From CAYNFR01 sp964616755 (GTDB lineage Bacteria; Bacteroidota; Bacteroidia; Chitinophagales; Saprospiraceae), in assembly GCA_964616755.1 (NCBI GenBank), contig CAZTSI010000008.1:37797-101796 (forward strand): a DNA stretch of 64,000 bases, given 5' to 3'. The notes under the pieces were generated by a model. It had not been told where the DNA came from, ran no database searches, and saw only the letters and a program-made list of their open reading frames with translations. The stretch's first letter is position 1. Every line of letters starts with the position of its first letter. Of this stretch, positions 1 to 8,013 are shown in pieces. The position numbers and the translations under genes were made by a program.

Positions 1-1
1 A

Positions 2-142
2 AGTACTCCGATTTTATATGGTGGTTCTGTTAAGGCTAATAATGCGGTAGAGCTTTTTGCTCAAAAAGATATTGATGGTGGCTTAGTCGGTGGGGCTAGT
101 CTGGTGGTAGATGAATTTGCAGCGATCTGTAACGCTTTTTAA
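2..142 (+). CDS. tpiA: Triosephosphate isomerase, C-terminal fragment
   Basis: Only the last 46 codons are inside the window. They carry the phosphate-gripping signature of triosephosphate isomerase: YGGSVK followed by N, then DIDGGLVGGASL, ending in the usual short C-terminal helix. The enzyme interconverts dihydroxyacetone phosphate and glyceraldehyde 3-phosphate in the cytosol. Its TAA stop overlaps the stop codon of the convergent SRPBCC gene by three bases. The fragment is incomplete because the window starts inside the gene, not because it is damaged. Identity is secure from the motif. Confidence 0.93.
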   Translation, partial: STPILYGGSVKANNAVELFAQKDIDGGLVGGASLVVDEFAAICNAF

Positions 143-609
143 GATTTCTTGCCAAACATTTTTTCAACTGCCTCAATGCGGTAATTGAAGATTTTTTCAA
201 GGTTAGGTCTGACCAAAATAGGGTGTGCCAAATGCCCCAAAATGCCCATCGGTGGTAAATAATGAACTAAATCTGTCATCAATACACCATCCTCTACTTC
301 ATCAAAGAAATGTTTATGGTGCCAAAAACTGTATGGCCCGTACCGCTGCTCATCGACAAAATAATGGGGGGCATCTATATGAGTAATTTCAGTTGTCCAT
401 TTTAATGGTATACCCAACAATGGCCTTACTTTATAATTTATGATTTGACCGGCATACATAGTTTCGAGTTCATCAGAAGGAGTTAACACTTCAAAACCTA
501 GCTCTTTAGGAGTAATCTTTTGTAAGTTGGCGGGTTTTGAGAAGAAATCCCATGCCATCGATAAACTTATAGGAACAAATTGTTTCCGCTTCAATTGGTA
601 GGTTTTCAT
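139..609 (-). CDS. SRPBCC-family (START/Bet v1-like) ligand-binding protein
   Basis: A 156-residue soluble protein with the pattern of a SRPBCC hydrophobic-ligand-binding fold: an N-terminal strand, an AWDFFSKPANLQKITP helix, then alternating strands including GIPLKWTTEITHID and a GPYSFWHHKHFF strand, closing with a long C-terminal helix. There is no signal peptide, so it is cytosolic. Family members bind lipids or polyketides or are annotated as cell-division-inhibitor-like, and the ligand cannot be told from sequence. It is convergent with tpiA, and its 5' side faces the promoter of the AhpD-like gene. Family is likely, function unknown. Confidence 0.75.
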   Translation of the reverse strand: MKTYQLKRKQFVPISLSMAWDFFSKPANLQKITPKELGFEVLTPSDELETMYAGQIINYKVRPLLGIPLKWTTEITHIDAPHYFVDEQRYGPYSFWHHKHFFDEVEDGVLMTDLVHYLPPMGILGHLAHPILVRPNLEKIFNYRIEAVEKMFGKKS

Positions 610-733
610 AATGGATCTCTATGCAGATGAATCTTGATGCCTTAGCGGCAATGAATACGTATAACCGAAATAAAGAGCTTAAGTTCACAAGCTTTTAGGC
701 CCGAAGTATGAAAATAATGTAGACTTGAGATAG

Positions 734-741
734 TACATTTG
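734..741 (+). promoter_or_regulatory. -7 box TACATTTG, candidate promoter of the AhpD-like/FAD operon
   Basis: The octamer matches the Bacteroidota -7 consensus TAnnTTTG exactly and lies 44 bases before the first ATG of the next gene. No clear TTG -33 element sits at the expected distance, so the assignment is moderate. Confidence 0.4.
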
Positions 742-785
742 GGCTATAAAGTTGATCTTACTTTTAGGATCAATGTAAGTACAGT

Positions 786-1409
786 ATGTCTTACCCTCAA
801 AAAGAAATAAGTATGGCAAACCCTCTAGTCAATCCTATAAATCGCGACATGAACAAAGAAGCTGCGAATATGGCTGCATTTTATGAAGAAACATTAGGGT
901 TTACGCCAAATAGCCTCTTTACCATGATGCATAGGCCAAGAATTGCCCACGCTTTTTTGGAAATGAACCAAGCAGTGATGGAAAACAATGGACGTGTGAC
1001 AAGTGGTCTAAAACGACTTATTGCATATCTATCGAGTATGACAGCGGGCTGTCGTTATTGCGAAGCGCACGCTATTAGAGCAGCTGCGAGGTATGGTTCA
1101 GAAGAGGATAAGCTCTATCATATATGGGAATATAAGACATATCCGGCGTTTAGCCCAGCAGAAAGAGCGGCATTTGAGTTAGCTGTGGCAGCATCATCAA
1201 TACCAAACGCCGTCAATGAAGAAGTAGCGAATGAGCTGAGGAAATATTGGGATGATGGTGAAATAGTGGAGATCATGGGAGTTATTTCTCTTTTTGGTTA
1301 TCTAAACCGTTGGAATGACAGCATGGGAACTCACTTAGAAACTCCCGCAGAAAATGATGCTAAAAAATATCTAGCCGATAATCACTGGCAAGTAGGTAAA
1401 CATAAATAA
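786..1409 (+). CDS. Carboxymuconolactone decarboxylase (AhpD-like) family protein
   Basis: A 207-residue cytosolic helical protein with the AhpD-type redox motif: C89-R-Y-C92 followed by H96 (CRYCEAHAIRAA). Family members are alkylhydroperoxidase-like disulfide reductases or decarboxylases, and the CxxC...H arrangement favours the redox type. A second in-frame ATG nine codons in (position 813, MANPLVNP) could be the real start, since the first nine residues look like leader. The gene is 14 bases upstream of an FAD-linked dehydrogenase and probably co-transcribed with it. Substrate unknown. Confidence 0.82.
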   Translation: MSYPQKEISMANPLVNPINRDMNKEAANMAAFYEETLGFTPNSLFTMMHRPRIAHAFLEMNQAVMENNGRVTSGLKRLIAYLSSMTAGCRYCEAHAIRAAARYGSEEDKLYHIWEYKTYPAFSPAERAAFELAVAASSIPNAVNEEVANELRKYWDDGEIVEIMGVISLFGYLNRWNDSMGTHLETPAENDAKKYLADNHWQVGKHK

Positions 1410-1423
1410 GAAGAAATCAATAA

Positions 1424-2803
1424 ATGATGATTATTGAAGCCATTAAACAAGTTGTAGATGCTGAGCGAGTCTTACAAGGTGATGCGTTAGCGGAACGATA
1501 CGAGCATATTTGGAGCATGGATACGCCGTTGAGAGCATTCGCAATGGTATTGCCCAACACCACAAAGGAACTTTCAGAAATCATGGCCCTTTGCCATCAA
1601 CATAATCAAGCAGTGGTAATACATGGCGGCTTGACCAATCTTACTGGTGCCACGGTTACGTCGCCTGAGGAGATAGCTATTTCTCTTGAACGCATGAACA
1701 AAATCATAGAAATTGACTCGCAGAGTCGCACAATGACAGTTGAAGCAGGCGTGATTTTAGAACAAATACATGTAGCCGCAGAAAATGAAAATTTATTATT
1801 CCCGTTGAGTTTTGGCGCAAAAGGTAGTGCACAGATAGGTGGGATTATTGCAACGAATGCGGGGGGCTTGAGGGTGTTAAGGTATGGTATGACGCGCAAT
1901 CTAATATTAGGTCTTGAAGTGGTCATGGCTGATGGTACGATCATCAATTCGCTAAAGAAGATCATAAAGGACAATTCAGGTTATGATTTGAAAAACATTT
2001 TTATCGGGGCAGAGGGCACTTTGGGGGTGGTAACCAAGGCTGTTTTGAAATTATCTGAAGCTCCGGTCAGTCGTGTGAGTGCATTCGTTGGTTTGTATGA
2101 ATATACTTCTGTGGTTCGTTTATTAAAATTTATGGATAAGGGGTTGGCTGGAACTTTGACGGGATTCGAACTTATCTGGCAAGACTGTTATATTGCGATG
2201 ACCTCGCCTCCAGCCATGATGAAACCACCCTTGGCGATCGATTATCCGTTTTACGTCTTGATTGATTGCTTAGGCAGTGATCAAGATGGCGATGTGCAGA
2301 GAATGGAGACCTTATTAGAAGAGGCGATGGAAAATGATTGGATAGCCGATGCTGCTTTGGCAACGAATCAGGCTGATTTACACTGGTTTTGGACGATTCG
2401 TGAAGATGTTGGCATATTTGTATCACAACATACCTACAGTCAACATTTTGATATAAGTCTCCCCCTTCCTCATATAGGTAATGTGCTGGCAACCATTACC
2501 GAACGCTTGCTCGGCCATGATGATATTGATAAGGTGTATGTCTTCGGTCATGTGGCTGATGGCAATATTCACGTAATCGCAGGAAAAAGGAAAAACAATC
2601 CAGAATTGACAAGCTGGATCAACGATGTTGTTTATTCACCTCTAGCGGATATTGGTGGCTCTATCTCTGCGGAACACGGTATTGGGCTACACAAAAAAAA
2701 GTACCTTCCGATTTCGAGAACAAAGGAAGAAATCAACCTTATGCGACAGATAAAAGGTCTTTTAGACCCCAAAAATATACTGAATCGAGATAAAATCTTC
2801 TAA
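1424..2803 (+). CDS. FAD-linked 2-hydroxyacid dehydrogenase (GlcD/D-lactate/D-2-hydroxyglutarate dehydrogenase family)
   Basis: This 459-residue protein has the full PCMH-type FAD fold: HGGLTNLTGATV near residue 67, then GSAQIGGIIATNAGG...RYGMTRNLILGLEVV for flavin binding. The C-terminal FAD-oxidase C domain has VFGHVADGNIHV near residue 375 and SAEHGIGLHKKKYL near residue 414, where His residues usually bind a metal and the substrate carboxylate. It should oxidise a D-2-hydroxy acid (glycolate, D-lactate or D-2-hydroxyglutarate) to the 2-oxo acid. There is no Fe-S partner gene beside it, unlike glycolate oxidase operons, which leans toward the D-lactate/D-2HG type. The coupling to the AhpD-like gene is by proximity only. 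Confidence 0.85.
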   Translation: MMIIEAIKQVVDAERVLQGDALAERYEHIWSMDTPLRAFAMVLPNTTKELSEIMALCHQHNQAVVIHGGLTNLTGATVTSPEEIAISLERMNKIIEIDSQSRTMTVEAGVILEQIHVAAENENLLFPLSFGAKGSAQIGGIIATNAGGLRVLRYGMTRNLILGLEVVMADGTIINSLKKIIKDNSGYDLKNIFIGAEGTLGVVTKAVLKLSEAPVSRVSAFVGLYEYTSVVRLLKFMDKGLAGTLTGFELIWQDCYIAMTSPPAMMKPPLAIDYPFYVLIDCLGSDQDGDVQRMETLLEEAMENDWIADAALATNQADLHWFWTIREDVGIFVSQHTYSQHFDISLPLPHIGNVLATITERLLGHDDIDKVYVFGHVADGNIHVIAGKRKNNPELTSWINDVVYSPLADIGGSISAEHGIGLHKKKYLPISRTKEEINLMRQIKGLLDPKNILNRDKIF

Positions 2804-3048
2804 GACAAACTGTTTAGCCAACGAATAGCTTGGATTTGATTTGTGAGCTTGACAAATTTTTAGTTTTTTTGTATTAAAAATGATGCATTTTAGTTACGAT
2901 AATTTGATAAATCTATACATTTGACAAATTTTATTTTATAACTTCCCAATTTTATGTAGAAATCGGTGAGATTTGAAGATTGCCGTCATTGTAAATATAG
3001 AATAGAACAAATAAATTATCCAAAGCAAACATAAATCCAAGCCTTCTC

Positions 3049-3531
3049 ATGAATCCATTAGATATCAAGTTAGACAATATAGACCTTAAGATCTTACGAC
3101 TCTTGCAAGAAAATAGTAAAATAACCAATTTAGATTTGAGCAAGCGAATAGGTTTGTCGCCAGCGCCGACTTTAGAGAGAGTCAAAAAATTAGAACAAAG
3201 TGGGGTCATCCAAAGTTATCATGCCAAAGTTGATGGACGCAAACTTGGGTTGACCGTGAGCACATTTGTATTAGTTTCGCTAGCATGGCAAAAGGATAAT
3301 GCACTAGAAAATTTCATCAATAAGATTCAGAATATTGACGAAGTGACTGAATGTTATATAATTACAGGAGATGGTGATGCGCTCTTGAGAATTATCTGTG
3401 CTGATATGACTGCTTATGAGCAATTGTTGTTTAAGAAACTATCACAGATAGAAGAAGTAGAGCGCTTAAAAACACTTATGACATTATCAAAAGTGAAAAA
3501 ATCGAAAATTCTACCTTTCGACTACCAATAA
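3049..3531 (+). CDS. Lrp/AsnC-family transcriptional regulator
   Basis: The 160 residues show the classical two-part Lrp layout. An N-terminal winged helix-turn-helix opens with LDNIDLKILRLLQENSKITNLDLSKRIGLSP, and a C-terminal RAM ligand-binding domain contains VTECYIITGDGDALLRI. Such proteins form octamers and respond to amino acids. The gene stands alone after a 245-base AT-rich gap holding a TACATTTG -7 box (2916-2923), so autoregulation is plausible but unproven. Nothing nearby identifies the effector. Confidence 0.9.
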   Translation: MNPLDIKLDNIDLKILRLLQENSKITNLDLSKRIGLSPAPTLERVKKLEQSGVIQSYHAKVDGRKLGLTVSTFVLVSLAWQKDNALENFINKIQNIDEVTECYIITGDGDALLRIICADMTAYEQLLFKKLSQIEEVERLKTLMTLSKVKKSKILPFDYQ

Positions 3532-3586
3532 ATAGAACATGACTGCTTGAAGTTTATTCTAGCACTTAATTATCTTAATCTAGCAA

Positions 3587-4363
3587 TTGACGGATTCGGT
3601 ATTTTGGAAAATTTCTAGACCAGAAAGCCCTGAACACTATTCTTTAGTTTTTGGGACAATTCATTTGTATATTGATGAGTTCGAACCCATAGTCGTTAAG
3701 GCTACGGAGAATATGCGTAGGTTCAAATACTTTTTTGCAGAGTCTAATCTCGATTTAATAAAGGAGCTACGTATGCCATTGGTCGATTCTAAAGAGGTTC
3801 AAACCCACCTAACTAAGTCGCAGCAGGCACGCATTCAAAGTGCATTGAAAAAATACATAAAGTTAGATTGGTGTAATGTATCAGCATTAAGACCTTTATT
3901 CATCATCGCTCTAATTCAACGAACGTTGCTTAGTGAAAGGGTTAAGGATAAATCGATCGATGAATTATTATGGCAGAAAGCAGCTTCATTCGAAATGATA
4001 TGCAGTGGTATAGAAACGGCTGAAGAACAATCTAGATACCTAGACCATATGCCCTTAGAAGACGAATATCACGAACTTTTCAAGATATCTACCCATATAT
4101 CTAAATCACGAAAGAAGCTGGTCGACATGTTAAGTATGTATGAACAAGAGCAGGTGCAGACAATTTATAGAATGACCCGTGAAAGCTTAGGAAAGAATCG
4201 TAAACTCATGATCATTCAGCGAAATCAGTTATTGGCCAAACGTATAATCCTACAACATGATCAGAACGAAGCCTTCTTTTGTTTTGGCGCGGGTCATCTG
4301 TCAGGCAAGTATGGCGTATTGAGATTCTTAAAGCAAAGAGGATTTGAAATAAAAGCTATGTAA
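3587..4363 (+). CDS. TraB/GumN family protein
   Basis: A 258-residue protein with both GumN/TraB signatures. The N-terminal LVFGTIHLY...FFAESNL carries the GTxH and E motifs, and the C-terminal FFCFGAGHLSGKYGVLRFLKQRGF is the GAxHLxGxxGL motif. These conserved Glu and His residues are proposed to form a metal site related to Tiki-type proteases. It starts with TTG; no ATG preserves the first motif. Unlike many relatives it has no signal peptide, so it may be cytosolic. It precedes gldC by 53 bases on the same strand. Confidence 0.8.
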   Translation: MTDSVFWKISRPESPEHYSLVFGTIHLYIDEFEPIVVKATENMRRFKYFFAESNLDLIKELRMPLVDSKEVQTHLTKSQQARIQSALKKYIKLDWCNVSALRPLFIIALIQRTLLSERVKDKSIDELLWQKAASFEMICSGIETAEEQSRYLDHMPLEDEYHELFKISTHISKSRKKLVDMLSMYEQEQVQTIYRMTRESLGKNRKLMIIQRNQLLAKRIILQHDQNEAFFCFGAGHLSGKYGVLRFLKQRGFEIKAM

Positions 4364-4416
4364 GTCTTTTTGGGCAAGATCGATTATTATTGCAAAGTGA
4401 AAATTAATTCATACAA

Positions 4417-4758
4417 ATGAAGAAAGCTAAAATTACACTAGACGTACAACTGGATGAAGATCAAATACCTATCGAAATAAAGTGGGATAGTAGCGATGAT
4501 CCTAAAGAGAAAATAGGTGAATCCAAAGCATTTCTATTGTCAATATTTGAAAAGGAGTCGTTGGAAACCTTAAGGATTGATCTATGGACGAAAGAGCTTG
4601 AAGTGGGAGAGATGAATAGACTAGTTTATTATACGCTTAAAGGTCTCGCAGAAACCTACCATAGAGCAACGAATGATGATCGATTAGCCAATGATTTGGG
4701 ACGGTTTGCTCAATATTTTGGAGAAGAGACTCAGGTAGTTCCTAGAGAAAAGAACTGA
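4417..4758 (+). CDS. gldC: Gliding motility protein GldC
   Basis: The 113-residue product matches GldC in length and in its core, where KESLETLRIDLWTKELEVGEM is followed by helices containing FAQYF near the C-terminus. GldC is a small cytosolic protein that is non-essential but improves gliding in Flavobacterium. It usually sits next to gldB; here the upstream neighbour is a GumN-type gene and no gldB is in the window. Its presence supports a T9SS/gliding lineage. Confidence 0.88.
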   Translation: MKKAKITLDVQLDEDQIPIEIKWDSSDDPKEKIGESKAFLLSIFEKESLETLRIDLWTKELEVGEMNRLVYYTLKGLAETYHRATNDDRLANDLGRFAQYFGEETQVVPREKN

Positions 4759-4808
4759 TTATCAAGTAAAAACATATTAATATTTTATTATATTAAATAA
4801 ATAATATA

Positions 4809-4816
4809 TATGTTTG
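4809..4816 (+). promoter_or_regulatory. -7 box TATGTTTG of the HTH regulator gene
   Basis: Perfect TAnnTTTG match. Its last three bases form a TTG that could be mistaken for a start codon (4814). The real ATG at 4838 follows 21 bases later, the spacing seen at other genes here. Confidence 0.55.
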
Positions 4817-4837
4817 TGCGCAAGAAACGGCAGCACT

Positions 4838-5578
4838 ATGCATATATTGACACAGAGATTTATAGACGTTTTTAATCATCTGCGCCAAACGGGTGCTGTA
4901 AAGTCCGCTCGCCAATATGCTCTTGAGTTAGGCACTTATCCTCAGACCTTAAATGAACTATTAAAAGGCAGGCGAGAGGTCACCCTCGATATGATTGTAT
5001 CCGTCAGCGAAAAGTATGATGTCAACCCATCATATTTGCTGAAAGGGGAAGGTGGATTGATGCGCCAAAAAGAGACGACTGAGGGGCTTTTAAATATCGA
5101 TTATTTGAGTTCATTTTCGTATCACAGTTACGTTCAATTTCAAAGCAAAGGAGACGGTCATAATGGGTTAGTCCAATTGCGCTTACCGGCGCTGTTGGTA
5201 GAAGCCATGCCTAATCTACTCGCGATTCAAGTAAACGAATCGTGTATTCAGTTGAATGTTCGCTCCGGGGACATAATTTATTGCAGCCTTGTCAATGAAG
5301 AAGTAGTGCTCCACGCCTTGCAGCTAGACACATTTTATGTTGTGGTTACTCAGAATACCATTTGCCTTGCTAGTTATCAAGGCAAATCGCTCTATGATCA
5401 TTTTAAATGGTCTAATGAAACTGGCCATTTCACCGTACTCAACAAGGATCTACTACAAGTATGGATGCCCAAATCAAGATTGTCGAAATCTCATCTGAAT
5501 AAAATGACATATACAGTGGATGAACAGAATAAGAAGGCTCATTTTTCACGTATCGAAGCACAACAAAAGGCCTTTTAG
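4838..5578 (+). CDS. HTH transcriptional regulator with LexA/S24-like C-terminal domain
   Basis: About 246 residues. The N-terminal 65 form an XRE-like helix-turn-helix (SARQYALELGTYPQTLNELLKGRREVTLDMIVSVSEKYDV). The remainder, starting near residue 90, resembles the beta-rich S24 peptidase-like effector domain of phage-type repressors, with QVNESCIQLNVRSGDIIYCS. The usual catalytic Ser/Lys dyad is not evident, so self-cleavage is doubtful. I chose the ATG at 4838 over an in-frame TTG at 4814, because that TTG is part of a perfect -7 promoter box. Target genes are unknown. Confidence 0.75.
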   Translation: MHILTQRFIDVFNHLRQTGAVKSARQYALELGTYPQTLNELLKGRREVTLDMIVSVSEKYDVNPSYLLKGEGGLMRQKETTEGLLNIDYLSSFSYHSYVQFQSKGDGHNGLVQLRLPALLVEAMPNLLAIQVNESCIQLNVRSGDIIYCSLVNEEVVLHALQLDTFYVVVTQNTICLASYQGKSLYDHFKWSNETGHFTVLNKDLLQVWMPKSRLSKSHLNKMTYTVDEQNKKAHFSRIEAQQKAF

Positions 5579-5586
5579 TCAAAAGC

Positions 5587-6039
5587 TTATCTCCAAAGCC
5601 CAAGTTTACAAGAGTGACGTTTGGTAGATATTGAGGCAGCGATTTTTCCCTTTATTCCAGAATGGTGAAGGATTAATCCGGCAGAAAAGACATCTAAGCA
5701 GACGTTATACTCATGCTTACCCTGAACTAGCTTACACCATCGAGAATAAGCATCCTTGGATTCTCGAATGTCGCCGACATAATATCCTTCTATCAATAAG
5801 GTTTCAGTACCGTCCCGTTTCAAAGAGCTTTCATCAAAATCTCTTATGTCCAGATAGTGCAAATAGCTCTGAGGCTCAATTGAATGAATTAGTTGGTGGA
5901 TATAGGAAAATTCATCTTCTGAGCTACAAAAGGATTGAAGACGCCATTGACTAATTAGCTGAAATAAAAATGGTGAGTCTAATTCATGCGGCGTTTTGGC
6001 GGACAATAGCCATCGTAGATATGAGAAGCTCAAAAACAT
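5587..6039 (-). pseudogene. Core-deleted class I SAM methyltransferase-family protein
   Basis: The two ends resemble a Bacteroidota SAM-methyltransferase family of about 240-260 residues. The N-terminus has YLRWLLSAKTPHELDSPFLFQLI, where the family has an HSPFV motif. The C-terminus has VGDIRESKDAYSRWCKL...NVCLDVFSAGLILHH, matching the usual SK-M--AW and DLF-LGL segments. The SAM-binding Rossmann core (roughly 100 residues, including the E-G-S motif I) is missing, yet the frame is open. Either it is an in-frame remnant or the core has been replaced. The ATG at 6039 is preferred, because the longer ORF start at 6072 lies inside the tRNA-His terminator. Confidence 0.55.
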
Positions 6040-6056
6040 AAAATGAAAGCCATAAA

Positions 6057-6086
6057 AAAAAGGAGCGACCATGATCGCCCCTTTTT
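6057..6086 (-). terminator. Rho-independent terminator after tRNA-His
   Basis: A 12-bp stem (AAAAAGGAGCGA against TCGCCCCTTTTT, one mismatch) with a 6-base loop, immediately 3' of tRNA-His on the minus strand and followed by a T run. It is nearly symmetric and may be bidirectional. Confidence 0.75.
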
Positions 6087-6089
6087 ATG

Positions 6090-6164
6090 GGTGGATGATG
6101 GGACTTGAACCCACGACCCCTGGAACCACAATCCAGTGCTCTAACCAGCTGAGCTACAACCACC
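6090..6164 (-). tRNA. tRNA-His (GTG)
   Basis: Cloverleaf on the minus strand with D-arm TAGCTCAGCTGGTTAGAGC, anticodon loop TTGTGGT inside a CTGGA/TCCAG stem, and T-arm GTGGGTTCAAGTCCCAT. The extra 5' G pairs with C73, the histidine identity element. CCA is not encoded. The acceptor stem has one T-T opposition at pair 5-68. Confidence 0.95.
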
Positions 6165-6180
6165 GTTTTAAAACGAAATG

Positions 6181-6212
6181 CAAATAAAGGTATAGTTAAC
6201 GATACTTTCAAA
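6181..6212 (-). promoter_or_regulatory. Promoter of tRNA-His
   Basis: On the minus strand TTTG (6209-6212), a 20-base spacer, then TTTATTTG (6181-6188, one mismatch to TAnnTTTG), 16 bases before the tRNA. Confidence 0.5.
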
Positions 6213-6312
6213 TTTTTTGTAGTGACGATTGCTCACTTTTTCTTTAACCTTTAATGAGGATGGAACTTGATAGATTAGTGGTAATTTAGCGGTTAAATTA
6301 AGTTTTGTCATC

Positions 6313-6858
6313 TTGCACCATTCAGACGAGGAAATAATTGGGTTATTAGCTAAAGGAGATCAAAGAGCGATCAGCATCATCTTTGATCAGTTTTTTGACT
6401 ATCTGTGTGGGGTGGTTTACAGAGTGCTTGGTGATTATGAAAACTCAAGAGACATAGTGCAAGACATATTTTTGGATCTTTGGAAAAAGCAAGAGGCCAT
6501 TAATATACAAACTTCTCTCAGAGCCTATTTGCGTCGTGCGGCCATTAATCGATCTTTAAATTTCATTCGCAAGACAAAAATAGCCTTAGATAATGATGAC
6601 GAGATGTTGTTAGAGATGCCAGACAAAGGGGTAAGCGGACAACAAGAAATGGAGAGATCTGAGCTCGAAGTCCGAATTCAGGAGGCAATCGATAAGTTGC
6701 CACCAAAATGCAAAATAGTTTTTAGCCTTAGTCGATTCGAGGAGCTATCGTATCAGGAAATTGCTAACACGCTGGATATCAGTATAAAAACAGTCGAAAA
6801 TCAAATTTCTAAAGCTTTAAGAATCATGAGAACCGAGTTGGCTCAATATTTGGAATAA
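6313..6858 (+). CDS. ECF RNA polymerase sigma factor
   Basis: The 181 residues contain sigma region 2 (FDQFFDYLCGVVYRVLGDYENSRDIVQDIFLDLWKK) and region 4 (LPPKCKIVFSLSRFEELSYQEIANTLDISIKTVENQISKAL), the FecI-like Bacteroidota type. It starts with TTG. It heads a same-strand series of FecR anti-sigma factor, STN-containing TonB receptor and DUF4249 lipoprotein, so it most likely transcribes this locus when the receptor is occupied. The gap to fecR is 65 bases. Family assignment is firm, the regulon is inferred. Confidence 0.92.
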   Translation: MHHSDEEIIGLLAKGDQRAISIIFDQFFDYLCGVVYRVLGDYENSRDIVQDIFLDLWKKQEAINIQTSLRAYLRRAAINRSLNFIRKTKIALDNDDEMLLEMPDKGVSGQQEMERSELEVRIQEAIDKLPPKCKIVFSLSRFEELSYQEIANTLDISIKTVENQISKALRIMRTELAQYLE

Positions 6859-6923
6859 ATAATTTTTATGAGAAGTAGGGGTAATGATCAACAATTATGT
6901 CATAATGATGTAACCATTTTGTG

Positions 6924-7934
6924 ATGAAAAGAGATCATTCTATATTAATTAGTAGAATGCTCACCAGAGAAACGTCCGAATTAGATCAGGATTTAATCCT
7001 CAAGCTAAGAAACGACGTTGACTTCAATGAGCAATTCGAATCGTACAAGTCAATTTGGGTAGCTTCCGAAGACTACTTTCCACAAAGAGAGTGGAACATG
7101 GAGCAAGCAAAAGCAAGTTTCATGTCCAAACTCGAAGAAGTACCCCCTCCTTCAATGTCCATGGAGTCTCCCACCTCAACTACCTTGTCGAAATCTTCCA
7201 GCAAGAAAAATTGGATCATTGCCATAACCCTTTTGTCGCTACTCGTTCTTATCTATATGTCATGGAAGTACCTGGACAACTCAGATAATACGACCATAAC
7301 AGCCAAAGAAACAATAGAATATGCAGTACTCAACGACAAATCGGAGATTTGGCTAGGGGGGGGCTCTCAAGTGGTTGTAGACCTAGATCAAGAAGCTGGA
7401 CGATTAGTCGAGCTGCAAGGACAGGGTGTTTTTAAAGTATTTCCCAATAATGCTAAACCATTTCGAGTTACTTTTTCGGATATGGCCGTCGAAGTCGTAG
7501 GTACAGTATTTAAAATAGATGCTCGACAAAAAGGTCAGTCTAAATTAGAAGTGCGATCAGGCAAAGTGAAGCTTTACTCTAAATCCAATCCAAAGAACTT
7601 CAAAATTATTTCCGAAGGCGAGTACGCTATTGTAGATCATTTAAATCGCAATATTCAAATCAAAGTTGATGATGCTATCAGACCACTTCAGACGATTGGC
7701 TCTAATATGTATCGTAATGTCACGGTCGAGAAGATTTTGGAAGAAGTAGAAATTCGTTTTGCGGTAACCTTGCGCTACGAGAAACAAAAACTGAGTGCCT
7801 GCAAAATTACAAGTTTGTCAACTGACAACATGAGCCTTCAAGAGCTCTTTGAAGCTTTGCAGGTAATCCACCCATCTATCACCATCGACAAAATAGGTGA
7901 GAATATTTATCGAGTGAATTCAGGAGGATGTTAA
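6924..7934 (+). CDS. FecR-family anti-sigma factor
   Basis: About 336 residues. The cytosolic N-terminal part is followed by one membrane helix (NWIIAITLLSLLVLIYMSW, near residue 95). The periplasmic FecR domain comes next, with VELQGQGVFKVFPNNAKPFRV and VEVVGTVFKIDA. The C-terminal DUF4974 domain begins near YRNVTVEKILEEVEIRF. It should hold the ECF factor inactive and release it on a signal from the receptor's STN domain. GTG (6921) directly precedes ATG (6924), and I took the ATG. An eight-G run (7356-7363) lies inside the coding sequence and could slip. Confidence 0.9.
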   Translation: MKRDHSILISRMLTRETSELDQDLILKLRNDVDFNEQFESYKSIWVASEDYFPQREWNMEQAKASFMSKLEEVPPPSMSMESPTSTTLSKSSSKKNWIIAITLLSLLVLIYMSWKYLDNSDNTTITAKETIEYAVLNDKSEIWLGGGSQVVVDLDQEAGRLVELQGQGVFKVFPNNAKPFRVTFSDMAVEVVGTVFKIDARQKGQSKLEVRSGKVKLYSKSNPKNFKIISEGEYAIVDHLNRNIQIKVDDAIRPLQTIGSNMYRNVTVEKILEEVEIRFAVTLRYEKQKLSACKITSLSTDNMSLQELFEALQVIHPSITIDKIGENIYRVNSGGC

Positions 7935-8013
7935 CATAGCTTTGCCTTCAAAAGTCGCATTATAAAGTATCTTTGACGTGACTACAAAGTCATGTGAATG
8001 GATACGATATCAA

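Noticed and set aside
2172..2492. 106-codon minus-strand ORF inside the FAD dehydrogenase gene
   Set aside because: Shadow of a well-supported gene in another frame.
4814..4837. TTG start extension of the HTH regulator
   Set aside because: The TTG is the end of a perfect TAnnTTTG promoter box, and ATG 4838 follows at the expected distance.
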